Part shown: positions 8,425-17,727 of the stretch, in pieces
Layout: each line of letters begins with the position of its first letter
Position numbering within the stretch: position 1 is the stretch's first letter
Assembly (NCBI GenBank): GCA_037349105.1
Contig: JAYJMM010000093.1
Location: forward strand, 2,294,001 to 2,358,000
DNA length: 64,000 nt
Origin: Limnomonas spitsbergensis
Taxonomy: Eukaryota > Chlorophyta > Chlorophyceae > Chlamydomonadales
Reading direction: 5' to 3'
Position numbers and translations under genes: made by a program
Notes under the pieces: generated by a model
Told to the model about the DNA's origin: nothing
The model's input: the letters and a program-made list of their open reading frames with translations, nothing else
Database searches by the model: none

Positions 8425-11400
8425 AGATTTGTGGAAACAACAGAGCAGGCCCCAGTGAGGGCAGGGCTGTGTCACCCAGGCAGGCCAGGGCGGTGTGAGG
8501 CGACCATAGAGGCGTCCATCGTCATCCCCAGGACGGTCGCAGGACAAGCAGTGCCGTGGGGGCCAGCGCCAGGGGACGCCAGGGCAGCCATTCCAGTCCA
8601 GCAGCTAGTAACTTACTACTATGAGGAGATGGCTGATGAGGAGTTGCCCGTTTCATCGGCATGGATCCACATGCACGCGACTCACGATGATATGCCCGTC
8701 TACCTGTTTGCAAGGCACCAGCAGGACGTGGCAGTCACTAAGTGCGCGTCAGTAGACGAGGCGGAGTTCCATGCCTATACCTACGCTAGGGGAGCAGACC
8801 CGGCAGTGTGGACGCTCATGCTAATGGCGCTGCAGAGGGTCCTGCTCCCAGGACAGCGATCAGCGGCCATGCGGCATGTGTGGGGCGTAGAGGATCAGTG
8901 GGCGCCTACAGAGGTAACAGCCTGTCCAACATGGCCTTACGGACCCCAGCAGTCGCCAGCATCAGGAGCCATGTGGGAAGGAGAGGAAGAGCTGGCGAGC
9001 TCGCCGTTCGCAGTAGAACGCCTGGCAGCATATGTGCACCAGTGGGTGCGTCAGGAGCGGAGGGCGTGGCACGACAACAGGGCCAGCAGCGTGCTGCCCT
9101 ATTGGCAGGCTGACGTCATAACGACGCAGTTGTGGAGACAAGCGCACCCAGCAGGGGTGCGCACGCTGCACCCTCTGTTCAGAGGAGCAGGGGAAGTAGG
9201 CATCGAGGAGGAGTTGGAGGACTTGAGGAACCAGCCGAGTAGGGGACATGGGCCGGTGGGCAGGCGAGGCGCCGATGCAGAGGAGCCAGCGGCAGCCACC
9301 GACGGCCCTGTCCAGGATGAGGAGCCGGAATGGACCCAGGCGGCATTTGTAACATTTGGGGCGGCAGCAGCCTCATGGGAGCTGCTGGAGTATGTGGACG
9401 ACTTGGGGGTATCAGCACTGGAGGCTGAGCCTAGGGGACGGGCAGAGCCCCAGGCGCCCCTGGACAGTGTCGGCACATCGCCCACGGAGGACTCAGACAG
9501 CAGGATCCCAGAGCTCAGCGACAACGTTTCAGAGGGCCCACCACCACTGGTTGAGATCACCGAGTCAGATGAGGAGTGGCACGAGGCAGGAGCCAGGCCC
9601 TCGGACCAGGATAGCGTCACCAGAGCAGAGGCTCGGGATGCAGAGGGCAACTACATGCCAGCAGACAGCGGCCCAGGACCAGGAAGTCCAAGGTACGGCA
9701 TGGTGGGAGAGCTGCCACAGCTGAGGCGCGCGTGGATGCGCGGCATCTTTCAGGAGCAGGCAGCAATGAAAAAGCGCAGAAGCAGGAGGGCCGCTATAGA
9801 GCTCGGTAACGGGATCACGCTGGAGGAGGAGGCAAACCAGGTCACAGCGGGGATCAGCCATCAGCAGGCAGCAGACCAGCGCGCTTGCAGGACCGAGGGG
9901 GCAGCAGCAGGCAAGGAGAGCAACGGGCGCCCAGGAGACCCCCAGATCAGCCCGCCAGCACAGACAGCGGCACAGGGGCCTTGGGGTGACCCAGCAGCGT
10001 ACAGCACGGGACGCTGGGTTGCAGTGCTCAGGAACTTTGTAGATCAGCTGGACGTGCTACGAAGGCAGGACATGGGGCAGCAAGAGGCGGGCCAGGAGGC
10101 TAGCCTGCTGTTCCGACTTAAAATGCTACCACAGCCCGATCCGGACCCCAGGATGGGAGGTTACAGCAGGGCAGTCAGGGAGCTACAGGAGGAGCTGACG
10201 GAGAGAGTATCAGCCCTCTACACGAGGAGAGCAGAAGGAGCGGACACCCAACAGCCGTCGGACAGCCGCAGCAGACAAGCCCAAACCGGCAGGGGCGAGG
10301 ACCTCGCCAGAAGGGTTGCCGGCGCGCGGGAAACCATACGACGGGGCTGTGGGCAAGATGAGCCCGCGGGTGCAGGCAACAGCGAGGCTGTGCAGCGCGC
10401 CAACCACAGGCAGGAGAGGATGGCACAGTGCAGCACAGGACAGATCCCAGGAGCAGGGCCAGAAAGGGCCAGTGCGATTTGGGCTGACACTGCCAAGTTG
10501 CAAGGAAAAAATTCAAAGAAGGCCAGGCGACGTGCAGGAAAGGCGCAGAGGGCGGCCACGGACAGGAACCGTGGCAGCAGGCCAGGAATGGACTGCCCAA
10601 CCTTGCCACTCAGGATCAGCCAGGTAGACCTGGAGATCACGTGGGCCAGAGGACAGCAGCCGCCAGCGCAGATTGCAGAGCCAGGCGTTCAGCCCGCAGA
10701 ACAGTTACCGCAGCAACCCATGAGGAAGACGACAGCGTGCAGAGGACTCCTCACCTGTACAGCAATTAAAGGGATCCTTACGGGGGCGCTCCAGCTGATA
10801 CTGGTGTGGCTTCTGCTGTCGGTGTGTGTGCCGGGGGCGCGAGCTACCGGGCAGGGAGTGCGAGGAGGAGGATTTACAGCAGGCCAAGGTGCTTTTGTTT
10901 CTGGCAGGGAGGCAGCAGCAAAGCTGTCGTCTGGATGGTTGCGTCCACCGGCTGTCAGCTCCATGAGGGACACCGGCGGGAGGGGCGCATGCAGCCAGCA
11001 GGAGAGATGGCACAACGGCAACACCACTGGCGAGGAAGAGCTGCCCGCGGTGGACGACCCGCAGGCGGCTGTGGTGATCGACATGTTCCAGCCGGGGGGA
11101 GTAGTGGAGCCACCTGCAGAGTACGTCAAGACCAAGGAGGGATGGCTGCTGGGCAAGCACCCCGACTTCACTGCGGAGCAGCAGGAGAACCTGGAGCAGA
11201 GCCTCAGGGATCGCCAAGGAGCATTCGCTTACTCCATGGAGGATCTACCAGGCTACTGCGGCACGCAGGGTGAGTTTACACTGGCTTTAGAAGACGAGGT
11301 CAGTTCGTGCTTTCAGAAGTCCAGGGATATGCCACCGCCTAAAGCAGCAATTTTTAAGGAAAAGTGTCAGCCGATGATTGAGGCAGGCATCATAGTCAAG

Positions 11401-14400
11401 GTGCCCCAGGGGGGGCCTATCAAGTTTGCGGCCAACTCAGTAGTAGCAGCCAAAAAGAGTGCTGAAACTGGGGAGTGGACAGACCATCGAATAGCGCACG
11501 ATATGCGCAGGTTAAACCTGCGTACAGCCAAGCAGGAATTTGCCATCCCCAGGATGGAGACTATTTTTCAGAACCTGGGCACTGCCAAGATATTCAGCAA
11601 GGTTGATCTCCGGTCGGGGTTCATGCAGATCCCTATAAAGGTCGAGGACCAGCCTAAGACAGCTTTCTGGATGGGACCTGAGCTGTGGATGTACACAAAG
11701 CTCAATTTCGGTCTGCGCAACGGGCCTCCTTTCTTTCAGCGTATGATGGAAGAGGAGATTGCCAGGGCAGGCCTGAGTGCGTTCTGCGTAGCATTCATTG
11801 ACGATTTGCTAGTGTACAGTGACACACCGGCAGAACACATCAGGCATGTGGAGCTGATGTTGGACATGCTCCACAGTGTAGGATTAAGGGCGCACCCCGA
11901 CAAGTCCCTGTTTGGGTGTGCAACAGTAGAGTACCTGGGTCACAATGTGTCGGCCCAGGGGCTCACGCCGCACGCTGCTAAGATAGCAGCAGTTATGGCG
12001 CTGCCAGAGCCCGCATCGGTGAAAAACATTCAGGAGGTCATGGGATTCTTGAATTTCTACCGGTGCTACGTCCCGGACTTCTCGAAAAAGGCAGCATGCA
12101 TTAACGCATTGCTGGTCCAGGGGGTCCCGTTTGTGTGGGGGCCAGAGCAGTCGCAGGCGTTCCAGTTGATTAAGACAGAGATGTGCGAGGGCGGGAGAGT
12201 CCTGCGCAGACCAGATTACAGTGGGACAGGACCAGACGGCAAGGGGCCGCCAAGGCCGTTCTTGTTGTACACAGATTTCTCTAAGCAAGGCATAGGCGCA
12301 GTGCTAGGGCAGTGTGATGACAGCGGGCGGGAGTATATGGTGGCATGCACATCCAGATCCCTGAACAAGAGCGAGAGGAACTATTCCTCGTTCCAGGGGG
12401 AGATGCTGGCCGCAGTGTATGCAGCACGCACATACCGCCACATGCTGTTTGGGTGCAAGGTGCATCTCATCACTGACCATGAGCCGCTCACTTACCTCAT
12501 GGACAACCAGACGTTGGTAGGCCAGCACGCTAGGTGGGCTCTCATGCTTCAAGAGCTAGACATTACCATTGTCCACCGCTCAGGAGCATGCCACCAGAAT
12601 GCAGACATCCCGTCCAGATCCCCCCTCCCATCCTCAGCTGACCGCACAGGGGCCAGGCTTGATACAGTCGCGCCCGAGCCAGCAGCCAGGGAGGAGGCAA
12701 GTGGGAAGCAAGTAGCTTTGCTCACAGGGTTGGGCAGAGTGAACCAGTGGCATGCAGACCAGATAGTGCGCATGGCGCAGGAGGGCAGAAGGAGAGTACA
12801 GATGTTGCGAGCTGCAGAGGCAGCTTGCGTGACAGCACCGGTGGGGCAGGAAATATCCTCTGCCGCCACTGACGATGATGAACAGGCGCAGCCTGTCAGT
12901 ACAGCAGAGCAGGCGTTCAGCAACAGGGAGCGATCCAGGACGATGATCAGTGATGTTCTTGCTGACCTGCCTCGGGTGACGCCCCCTCATTCCCTTGCAG
13001 GCCTGGATACAGCTTGCCTGTCAAGTGGGGCTGTGCGGGCCATGGAGACCGAAGGAGTCGTCCTCTTCGAGCCTTTTGGAGGTATGTGCTCAGGGCTGGA
13101 AATGGTACTCAGGGCAGGTATCCCAGTAGTGCAGTACTTGTATGCAGATATCAGTGAGGAAGTCAGAGAGATCGCAGGGGGTCGCCTGTTGCAGTTGCAC
13201 AAGAGATTCCCCCAGTTGCTTCCGGTCAGAGCGTTTGATAAGGCTTTCAGAGCGTTGCCGCAAGATGTGTATGCCATTACGGCAGAACACCTCAAGGAGG
13301 CGGGTGCCCAGGAGGGGCGCCAGTGGTTCATGGTAGCAGGCTGGGAGTGCCAGGACCTTTCGTCAGCTGGCAAGGGGCGGGGGCTCGCGGGAGAGAGAAG
13401 CAAGTCTTTCTTCCCGTTAGTCAAGCTGTTGGGTACTCTGCAGTTCCTGCAGGGACCTAGGCCGCCAGCGTACCTGATTGAGAATGTAGCAATGCAATTG
13501 AATCAGAAGAGTGAGAAGGCCAGTGTTGAGGCTTTTCAGGAAGTGTGCAGGATTCTAGGGACACCGGCGTTGTTTGACGCAGCGCAGGTGGGGTCTTACG
13601 CCCACCGCACCCGCAACTATTGGGGGAATATTGCCCCTGCAGCAGATATTGAATTTGTGATTCGTGCGTCGACCAGACCCCACGAGGGGATTGTAGACGA
13701 CATTCTGGACAAGGGCAGCAAGGCCCAGGTAGTATCATGTCCGGACAATGGGGGGTACCGCATCAATGTCACAGGGCAACCCAGGAAGGTGCTGCCGTGT
13801 TTGATGGCCACGCCCTCATCATATGCTTTCCGGAACGGGCAAAATGGGATGGTGTACAGGCCCATGGGGGACTTGCAGGAGCCCAACGCAAACGAGCGTG
13901 AGCGAGCCATGGGGTACGCTGTGGGGTCCACATTGCCGCGCCCAGACTTCCCAGAGGCAGCCAGACGGGCAGCCTTGGGCAGGTGCATGGATTCATGGGC
14001 ACTCAGTGCATGGCTCAATGTGGCACTCGAGTGTGCTAAGATCATGCCAGCAGAACTGACGCGCAGGGCAAAGCTGCCAGGCCAGGACAGGGACCCAGTG
14101 CTGGGGGCGACTTTAATGTCCAGCCACTATGCCCTTGCTACTGCAGGAAACGCGTGCTCTGGCAGCGGGGAAGCGGCCGCGTCATACAGACAGTGCCTGG
14201 GAGAATCGGCCGCGGCAGACTGGGCCGATGCGGCACAGGAACCAGGTGGGAACGCGTCTGAGGCACAAGTTGATGTTGAAATCAGAGTAACCAGGGAAAT
14301 AGAGAGTGAGAAGGACCAGCCAGGTTGTCCTGCAGGACCGTCGGCTAGGGTTGATGTGTGGGCAGATGAGCCCGTCTTGAGGTTTCTCCGTGAAAAGACT

Positions 14401-16158
14401 TATGTCCAGGGAACAGAGCTAGGAGAACAGACTAGAATACAGCGCAGAGCAGCGCCATTCCAGTGGGAATCAGAGAGGGGAGGAATCCTGATGAGACTCA
14501 TGCCTGATGGTAGACGTTGTGTGGTGCCCAGGCCAGAAGACAGGCTAGCAGTGATCCAGACAGCGCATGCAGGTACGGGCCATTTCGGCAGCCACCGCAC
14601 GGCTTTCATGGTCATGCAGCAGCATTGGTGGCGGGGGCTTCGAGCAGCAGTCAAGAAGGCGGTGCAGGAATGCGGTGTGTGTGACAGGGCCAGGGCATCC
14701 ACGTTCAATCACATACAGCCCAACCTGCACCCGCTACCCATTGAGGGGTTGTTTTTCCGGTGGGGGGTGGACCTGTGTGGTCCATTCACGACCACTTCCA
14801 GGGGAAATCGGTTTGTGATGGTGTGTGTGGAGCATTACTCCAAATGGGTGGAGTTGATCCCCATTCCAAGCAAGGCGTCTGATGTGACGGCCTTGGCATT
14901 CTTTCAAAATGTTGTTGCACGATTCGGGGGATGCGCAGAGGTGGTGACAGACCAGGGAACAGAGTTCCAGGGTGAATTTCAGGACATGTTGTTGGACTGC
15001 TTCATTGACCATCGCACCACTTCTGCCAACCACCCCCAGGCAGACGGGCTTTCGGAGAGGGCTGTCCAGACCCTCAAGGCAGGCCTGCGCAAGTGCTGCG
15101 AGGAGGGCAGCAGCGACGAGTCCTGGGACAAGATGGTGCCCTGGGTAGCCCTTGGCTTCCGATGCTCGCCGCAGCAGGCCACGCGCATGGCGCCGTACGA
15201 GGTGCTGTTTGGACAGAGACCTACCTTCCCCTCCAGAGTGGGAGCGGACCTCTGGAGCACAGCCAAGGTGGCAACGGCAGAGGAGGCAGCAGACCTGCTT
15301 TTGGCCAGAGTGGCCAGGATCAAAGAGGCACTGCCAGTCGCGGGTGAGCATCTAAAAATTCCGCAGCACCGCGACAAGCTGCGATATGCACGCATTCGTG
15401 GGGGAGGGTATGTCCCCCAGGTCAGGCGTTTTGCAGAGGGAGATTACGTGTATGTGAAGTATTCGTCAGAGCGACGCAGCCTCGATCCCAAGGCCAGGCC
15501 TGAGATCCTCAGGGTAAAAACACTGGGGGCGACGGGAACTTTGGTGCTGGAAGGGGCAGATGGCCTCACAGTTACAGAGAATGCAGTCAATTGTTCTCCA
15601 TGCCACTTGCCCAACCTCAGGGGAATGGTTGATTTCAGTGGAACCAGACCCAATAACAGCCTGTCATGCGAGGTGTGCCAGCTGCCCGATCGCGGAGAGG
15701 TGATGCTTTTGTGTGATGCCTGCAATACAGGTTGGCACATGGACTGCTTGGTACCAGTACTCGAGGAGGTGCCTGAGGGCGAGTGGTTGTGCCCACACTG
15801 CACGCCGGAAGACAAGGGAGCTGGGCCCGCTGCAGTAGCAGGGCCCCCCACAGAGGAGCGCAGTTTACAGGTCCAGGGGCGACCGAGCCCAGCGGCCAGA
15901 GCGGCTGCCAGGACAGCCCAGGAGGCCGACGTCATGGACAGGCCTGAGGTGGAAGTCATGGCCACCAACCCAGCAACAAGGCAAATGGAGCGGGGCATCG
16001 CAAGACCAATGGCGAACGGGTTGTATGACATCTCGTACACCACTGGCCGGGGAGAGGCCAATGTCACCCCGAGAGCAGTTACAAGAAGGGCCAAGGTGGC
16101 CAAAGAAGCAGCAAGGGAGGAAGAGGAGTCAGCCCTTGAGGATTTTACCGGGACCTGA
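8425..16158 (+). CDS. Pol polyprotein (ORF2): RT, RNase H, C5-DNA methyltransferase, integrase, PHD finger
   Basis: The open frame follows the Gag TAG directly and gives about 2,577 residues. It probably has no start of its own; the first ATG is at 8629. Numbering residues from 8431, the order is: acidic low-complexity region (1-780); hydrophobic helix (781-805); reverse transcriptase (about 900-1220, catalytic FIDD at 11794-11805); RNase H (about 1275-1395, LYTDFS, QGEM and TDHEP motifs); C5-cytosine methyltransferase (about 1543-1872); integrase (about 2046-2270, HHCC zinc site and D,D,E core); C4HC3 PHD finger (2413-2457); and a short basic tail. All core catalytic motifs of RT, RNase H and integrase are present, so the polyprotein may be functional. 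A chromodomain, common at this C-terminal position in chromoviruses, is absent; the PHD finger occupies that place. Confidence 0.92.
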   Translation, partial: RFVETTEQAPVRAGLCHPGRPGRCEATIEASIVIPRTVAGQAVPWGPAPGDARAAIPVQQLVTYYYEEMADEELPVSSAWIHMHATHDDMPVYLFARHQQDVAVTKCASVDEAEFHAYTYARGADPAVWTLMLMALQRVLLPGQRSAAMRHVWGVEDQWAPTEVTACPTWPYGPQQSPASGAMWEGEEELASSPFAVERLAAYVHQWVRQERRAWHDNRASSVLPYWQADVITTQLWRQAHPAGVRTLHPLFRGAGEVGIEEELEDLRNQPSRGHGPVGRRGADAEEPAAATDGPVQDEEPEWTQAAFVTFGAAAASWELLEYVDDLGVSALEAEPRGRAEPQAPLDSVGTSPTEDSDSRIPELSDNVSEGPPPLVEITESDEEWHEAGARPSDQDSVTRAEARDAEGNYMPADSGPGPGSPRYGMVGELPQLRRAWMRGIFQEQAAMKKRRSRRAAIELGNGITLEEEANQVTAGISHQQAADQRACRTEGAAAGKESNGRPGDPQISPPAQTAAQGPWGDPAAYSTGRWVAVLRNFVDQLDVLRRQDMGQQEAGQEASLLFRLKMLPQPDPDPRMGGYSRAVRELQEELTERVSALYTRRAEGADTQQPSDSRSRQAQTGRGEDLARRVAGARETIRRGCGQDEPAGAGNSEAVQRANHRQERMAQCSTGQIPGAGPERASAIWADTAKLQGKNSKKARRRAGKAQRAATDRNRGSRPGMDCPTLPLRISQVDLEITWARGQQPPAQIAEPGVQPAEQLPQQPMRKTTACRGLLTCTAIKGILTGALQLILVWLLLSVCVPGARATGQGVRGGGFTAGQGAFVSGREAAAKLSSGWLRPPAVSSMRDTGGRGACSQQERWHNGNTTGEEELPAVDDPQAAVVIDMFQPGGVVEPPAEYVKTKEGWLLGKHPDFTAEQQENLEQSLRDRQGAFAYSMEDLPGYCGTQGEFTLALEDEVSSCFQKSRDMPPPKAAIFKEKCQPMIEAGIIVKVPQGGPIKFAANSVVAAKKSAETGEWTDHRIAHDMRRLNLRTAKQEFAIPRMETIFQNLGTAKIFSKVDLRSGFMQIPIKVEDQPKTAFWMGPELWMYTKLNFGLRNGPPFFQRMMEEEIARAGLSAFCVAFIDDLLVYSDTPAEHIRHVELMLDMLHSVGLRAHPDKSLFGCATVEYLGHNVSAQGLTPHAAKIAAVMALPEPASVKNIQEVMGFLNFYRCYVPDFSKKAACINALLVQGVPFVWGPEQSQAFQLIKTEMCEGGRVLRRPDYSGTGPDGKGPPRPFLLYTDFSKQGIGAVLGQCDDSGREYMVACTSRSLNKSERNYSSFQGEMLAAVYAARTYRHMLFGCKVHLITDHEPLTYLMDNQTLVGQHARWALMLQELDITIVHRSGACHQNADIPSRSPLPSSADRTGARLDTVAPEPAAREEASGKQVALLTGLGRVNQWHADQIVRMAQEGRRRVQMLRAAEAACVTAPVGQEISSAATDDDEQAQPVSTAEQAFSNRERSRTMISDVLADLPRVTPPHSLAGLDTACLSSGAVRAMETEGVVLFEPFGGMCSGLEMVLRAGIPVVQYLYADISEEVREIAGGRLLQLHKRFPQLLPVRAFDKAFRALPQDVYAITAEHLKEAGAQEGRQWFMVAGWECQDLSSAGKGRGLAGERSKSFFPLVKLLGTLQFLQGPRPPAYLIENVAMQLNQKSEKASVEAFQEVCRILGTPALFDAAQVGSYAHRTRNYWGNIAPAADIEFVIRASTRPHEGIVDDILDKGSKAQVVSCPDNGGYRINVTGQPRKVLPCLMATPSSYAFRNGQNGMVYRPMGDLQEPNANERERAMGYAVGSTLPRPDFPEAARRAALGRCMDSWALSAWLNVALECAKIMPAELTRRAKLPGQDRDPVLGATLMSSHYALATAGNACSGSGEAAASYRQCLGESAAADWADAAQEPGGNASEAQVDVEIRVTREIESEKDQPGCPAGPSARVDVWADEPVLRFLREKTYVQGTELGEQTRIQRRAAPFQWESERGGILMRLMPDGRRCVVPRPEDRLAVIQTAHAGTGHFGSHRTAFMVMQQHWWRGLRAAVKKAVQECGVCDRARASTFNHIQPNLHPLPIEGLFFRWGVDLCGPFTTTSRGNRFVMVCVEHYSKWVELIPIPSKASDVTALAFFQNVVARFGGCAEVVTDQGTEFQGEFQDMLLDCFIDHRTTSANHPQADGLSERAVQTLKAGLRKCCEEGSSDESWDKMVPWVALGFRCSPQQATRMAPYEVLFGQRPTFPSRVGADLWSTAKVATAEEAADLLLARVARIKEALPVAGEHLKIPQHRDKLRYARIRGGGYVPQVRRFAEGDYVYVKYSSERRSLDPKARPEILRVKTLGATGTLVLEGADGLTVTENAVNCSPCHLPNLRGMVDFSGTRPNNSLSCEVCQLPDRGEVMLLCDACNTGWHMDCLVPVLEEVPEGEWLCPHCTPEDKGAGPAAVAGPPTEERSLQVQGRPSPAARAAARTAQEADVMDRPEVEVMATNPATRQMERGIARPMANGLYDISYTTGRGEANVTPRAVTRRAKVAKEAAREEEESALEDFTGT
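10771..10845 (+). other. hydrophobic, membrane-type helix in Pol
   Basis: About 24 residues (TGALQLILVWLLLSVCV and flanks) with no charge lie after a basic stretch and end in a small-residue Pro-Gly-Ala-Arg-Ala segment. It looks like a signal-anchor or transmembrane segment. It sits just before the RT domain, an unusual place for one. Confidence 0.5.
11120..12090 (+). other. reverse transcriptase domain
   Basis: The domain shows HDMRRLN, KVDLRSGFMQI, FGLRNGPPFFQ, FIDDLLVYSD and YLGHNVS in order, the standard Ty3/gypsy RT blocks. The catalytic Asp pair is at 11800-11805. Confidence 0.95.
12250..12625 (+). other. RNase H domain
   Basis: The LLYTDFSKQGIGAVL, FQGEMLA and LITDHEPL segments supply the catalytic acidic residues. 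QNADIPSR corresponds to the conserved end of gypsy RNase H. Confidence 0.92.
13054..14046 (+). other. cytosine-C5 DNA methyltransferase domain, DNMT3-like
   Basis: The domain sits between RNase H and integrase. Motif I is FEPFGGMCSGLE, the cofactor-binding FxGxxSG type. Motif IV reads AGWECQDLSSAGKG, with the catalytic Cys at 13348-13350 but Glu where Pro is normal. Motif VI is LIENVA, and motif VIII is HRTRNYWGNI, close to the RARYFWGNL stretch of DNMT3 proteins. Near the C-terminus a NERERAMGY block followed by a RAALGRCMDSWALSAWL-type block matches the end of DNMT3 domains. A methyltransferase of this family transfers methyl from S-adenosylmethionine to cytosine. Activity, sequence preference and target (own cDNA or host DNA) are not shown by the sequence. 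Confidence 0.88.
14566..15240 (+). other. integrase: HHCC zinc site and D,D,E core
   Basis: The zinc site runs from His 14566 (HAGTGHFGSH) to CGVC at 14671-14682. The catalytic core has Asp in WGVDLCGPF (14770), Asp in VTDQGTEF (14950) and Glu in LSERAVQ (15055). These are the expected residues of a gypsy integrase. Confidence 0.93.
15667..15801 (+). other. PHD finger at the Pol C-terminus
   Basis: The spacing CEVC...LLCDAC..GWHMDC...EWLCPHC fits a C4HC3 PHD finger, a domain that commonly reads histone H3 tails. It follows the integrase, where chromoviruses carry a chromodomain, so it may steer integration to particular chromatin. Which histone state it would read cannot be told from sequence alone. 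Confidence 0.9.
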
Positions 16159-16863
16159 AGCCCGGAGCGGCAGGGCCGCTGAGCCATGACGTCACCCACG
16201 CCGTAGCTGGCAAGGAGCGGGCAGGCACCTACAGAGCAGAAATGCAGACGCAGTGCGGCTTGTCCTAGTACCCAGTAGGCAGCGGGCCGGCAGCCAGCGG
16301 ACCGAAAACGGAAGATGCAGGAGTAGAGTTACGTCAGCTTAATGAAAATTTGTTTCTCAAATACCGTGGCAGCAAGGCTACAGTAGTACATAAGTTATGA
16401 AAATGATGAGCGAGGAGAATTAGTCAACTCGAGCAATTATAGCACAGCAGGGGGCAGATCACGCTGCTACGGCGCACATTTTCTGTGGCCTTTAAAGACC
16501 AGGCGGCTATGGCGCAGTGGGGCGAGAGCAGCGGTTGTTCTTAGCTTGACCTGATAACTTTGAAATTTCACTGTTTGCTAGCCAGTAGTGGGCTGAACAG
16601 CTTGAGTTTGTAGGGTTCTGCGCATTGCGCTTCAGCTGAAACTCGGTTGATTTTTTTATTTCTGATTTGAAGAAGGCCTGAACCAGGCAGATTTTAGAAG
16701 GCCCGAACCAGGCAGATTTGTAGAAGGCCTGAACCAGGCATATTTGCAGATGATGATTTGAGCTTCTACATACATATTTTTCCAGAAGTTTATTTCAGTA
16801 CCACCCCTTTTTTCCGGCTCCCCGCGCATGCCTGGAGGGCTTAACGCTGGGGAGCGGGGGGCG
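16159..16863 (+). other. 3' untranslated region of the retrotransposon, ending in a purine-rich tract
   Basis: No coding frame is seen. The segment includes a three-copy tandem repeat (16672-16745) and ends in a G/A-rich tract at about 16847-16863 (CTGGGGAGCGGGGGGCG), a candidate polypurine tract just before the repeated terminal sequence. Confidence 0.55.
16672..16745 (+). repeat. three-copy tandem repeat of about 23 bp
   Basis: The unit AGAAGGCCTGAACCAGGCAG, followed by ATTT, occurs three times with small changes, in the 3' untranslated part of the retrotransposon. Confidence 0.9.
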
Positions 16864-17094
16864 AGTAAAGTAGTAGGGGCGGTACCTACGAGACGGAGAC
16901 TTCCAGGCAGAGATATCCTGTTAGGGACTTCCAGATACAGTTATCTTGTTGACACACTCTTGTCTGAAGTACAAGGAGCATGAGTGTACGGTGATGTACC
17001 GTGTTTGTGAGTAGAGGACACCTCTCTAAGGTGTCCTGACCGGAGTTTACGGTATTTACCATAGTATTGCAGTTACTGCTTTATGGTGCGACAG
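16864..17094 (+). repeat. 231-bp direct repeat, copy 1
   Basis: The copy runs from AGTAAAGTAGTAGGGGCGG to GGTGCGACAG. It is nearly identical to 17728-17958; differences include T/C in the GGTACCTACG block and a few bases near ACCATAGTATT. Confidence 0.95.
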
Positions 17095-17589
17095 CTGTCA
17101 CAGTATATTACAGTATACGTGACAGAACCGTTTAGACCGCAGTTAGCGTCATCGGTGACTCCGCAGCTTCTCTGCGGAGTCTCCGGATTTGAGCTGAGAC
17201 CTAGAAACCCGCTTACGCAGGATTAGTTTGACAGGTTCTACCGTACTCTGAACTGGGCCTGCCGGGTCCCTGTATCCCGGCAATTGCCTTGGCTACTTAC
17301 TTCGTCCCTTTCTAAAGGACAGACCTCTATTTGTAACAAGCACCGGCAGTCTTTGAGACCAGCAGCTTCCATATAAGTCAGTACCTTAACTCGAGTCAAG
17401 CCTAGCTCAGCCACCGCTGATCTAGCTGGAGACAAGTACCCCAGTAAGAGAAACGAGACTCTGCAGAAGAAGAAGTACGCAGCCTCGTCCCGTCCGTCTC
17501 TCCGCGTGTTACGCGGTAAGTGTCCTTAACATAGCCCTGCTGGATCGCGACCAGACGGCCAGAAGGCCTATGCCCCCAAAGTCTGTTGC

Positions 17590-17597
17590 TATATATA
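17590..17597 (+). promoter_or_regulatory. TATA-like box in the probable LTR
   Basis: TATATATA inside the terminal region of the retrotransposon is a plausible core promoter for element transcription. It is a motif match only. Confidence 0.35.
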
Positions 17598-17727
17598 CAC
17601 AATATCCACCTAGCTGCTTAACTCGAAGAGCACTCGCAGCCAGTGAGTAGTCACTGAGCCTGCCCGTAGGCGTCCGTCACTGCAGTGAGGAAAGAAGTCC
17701 GCCACGGACCTGAAGCGCACCTCGCGT

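Noticed and set aside
7516..8547. 343-codon minus-strand frame under the Gag/Pol junction
   Set aside because: It is antisense to a continuous retrotransposon frame, with no domain and atypical composition.
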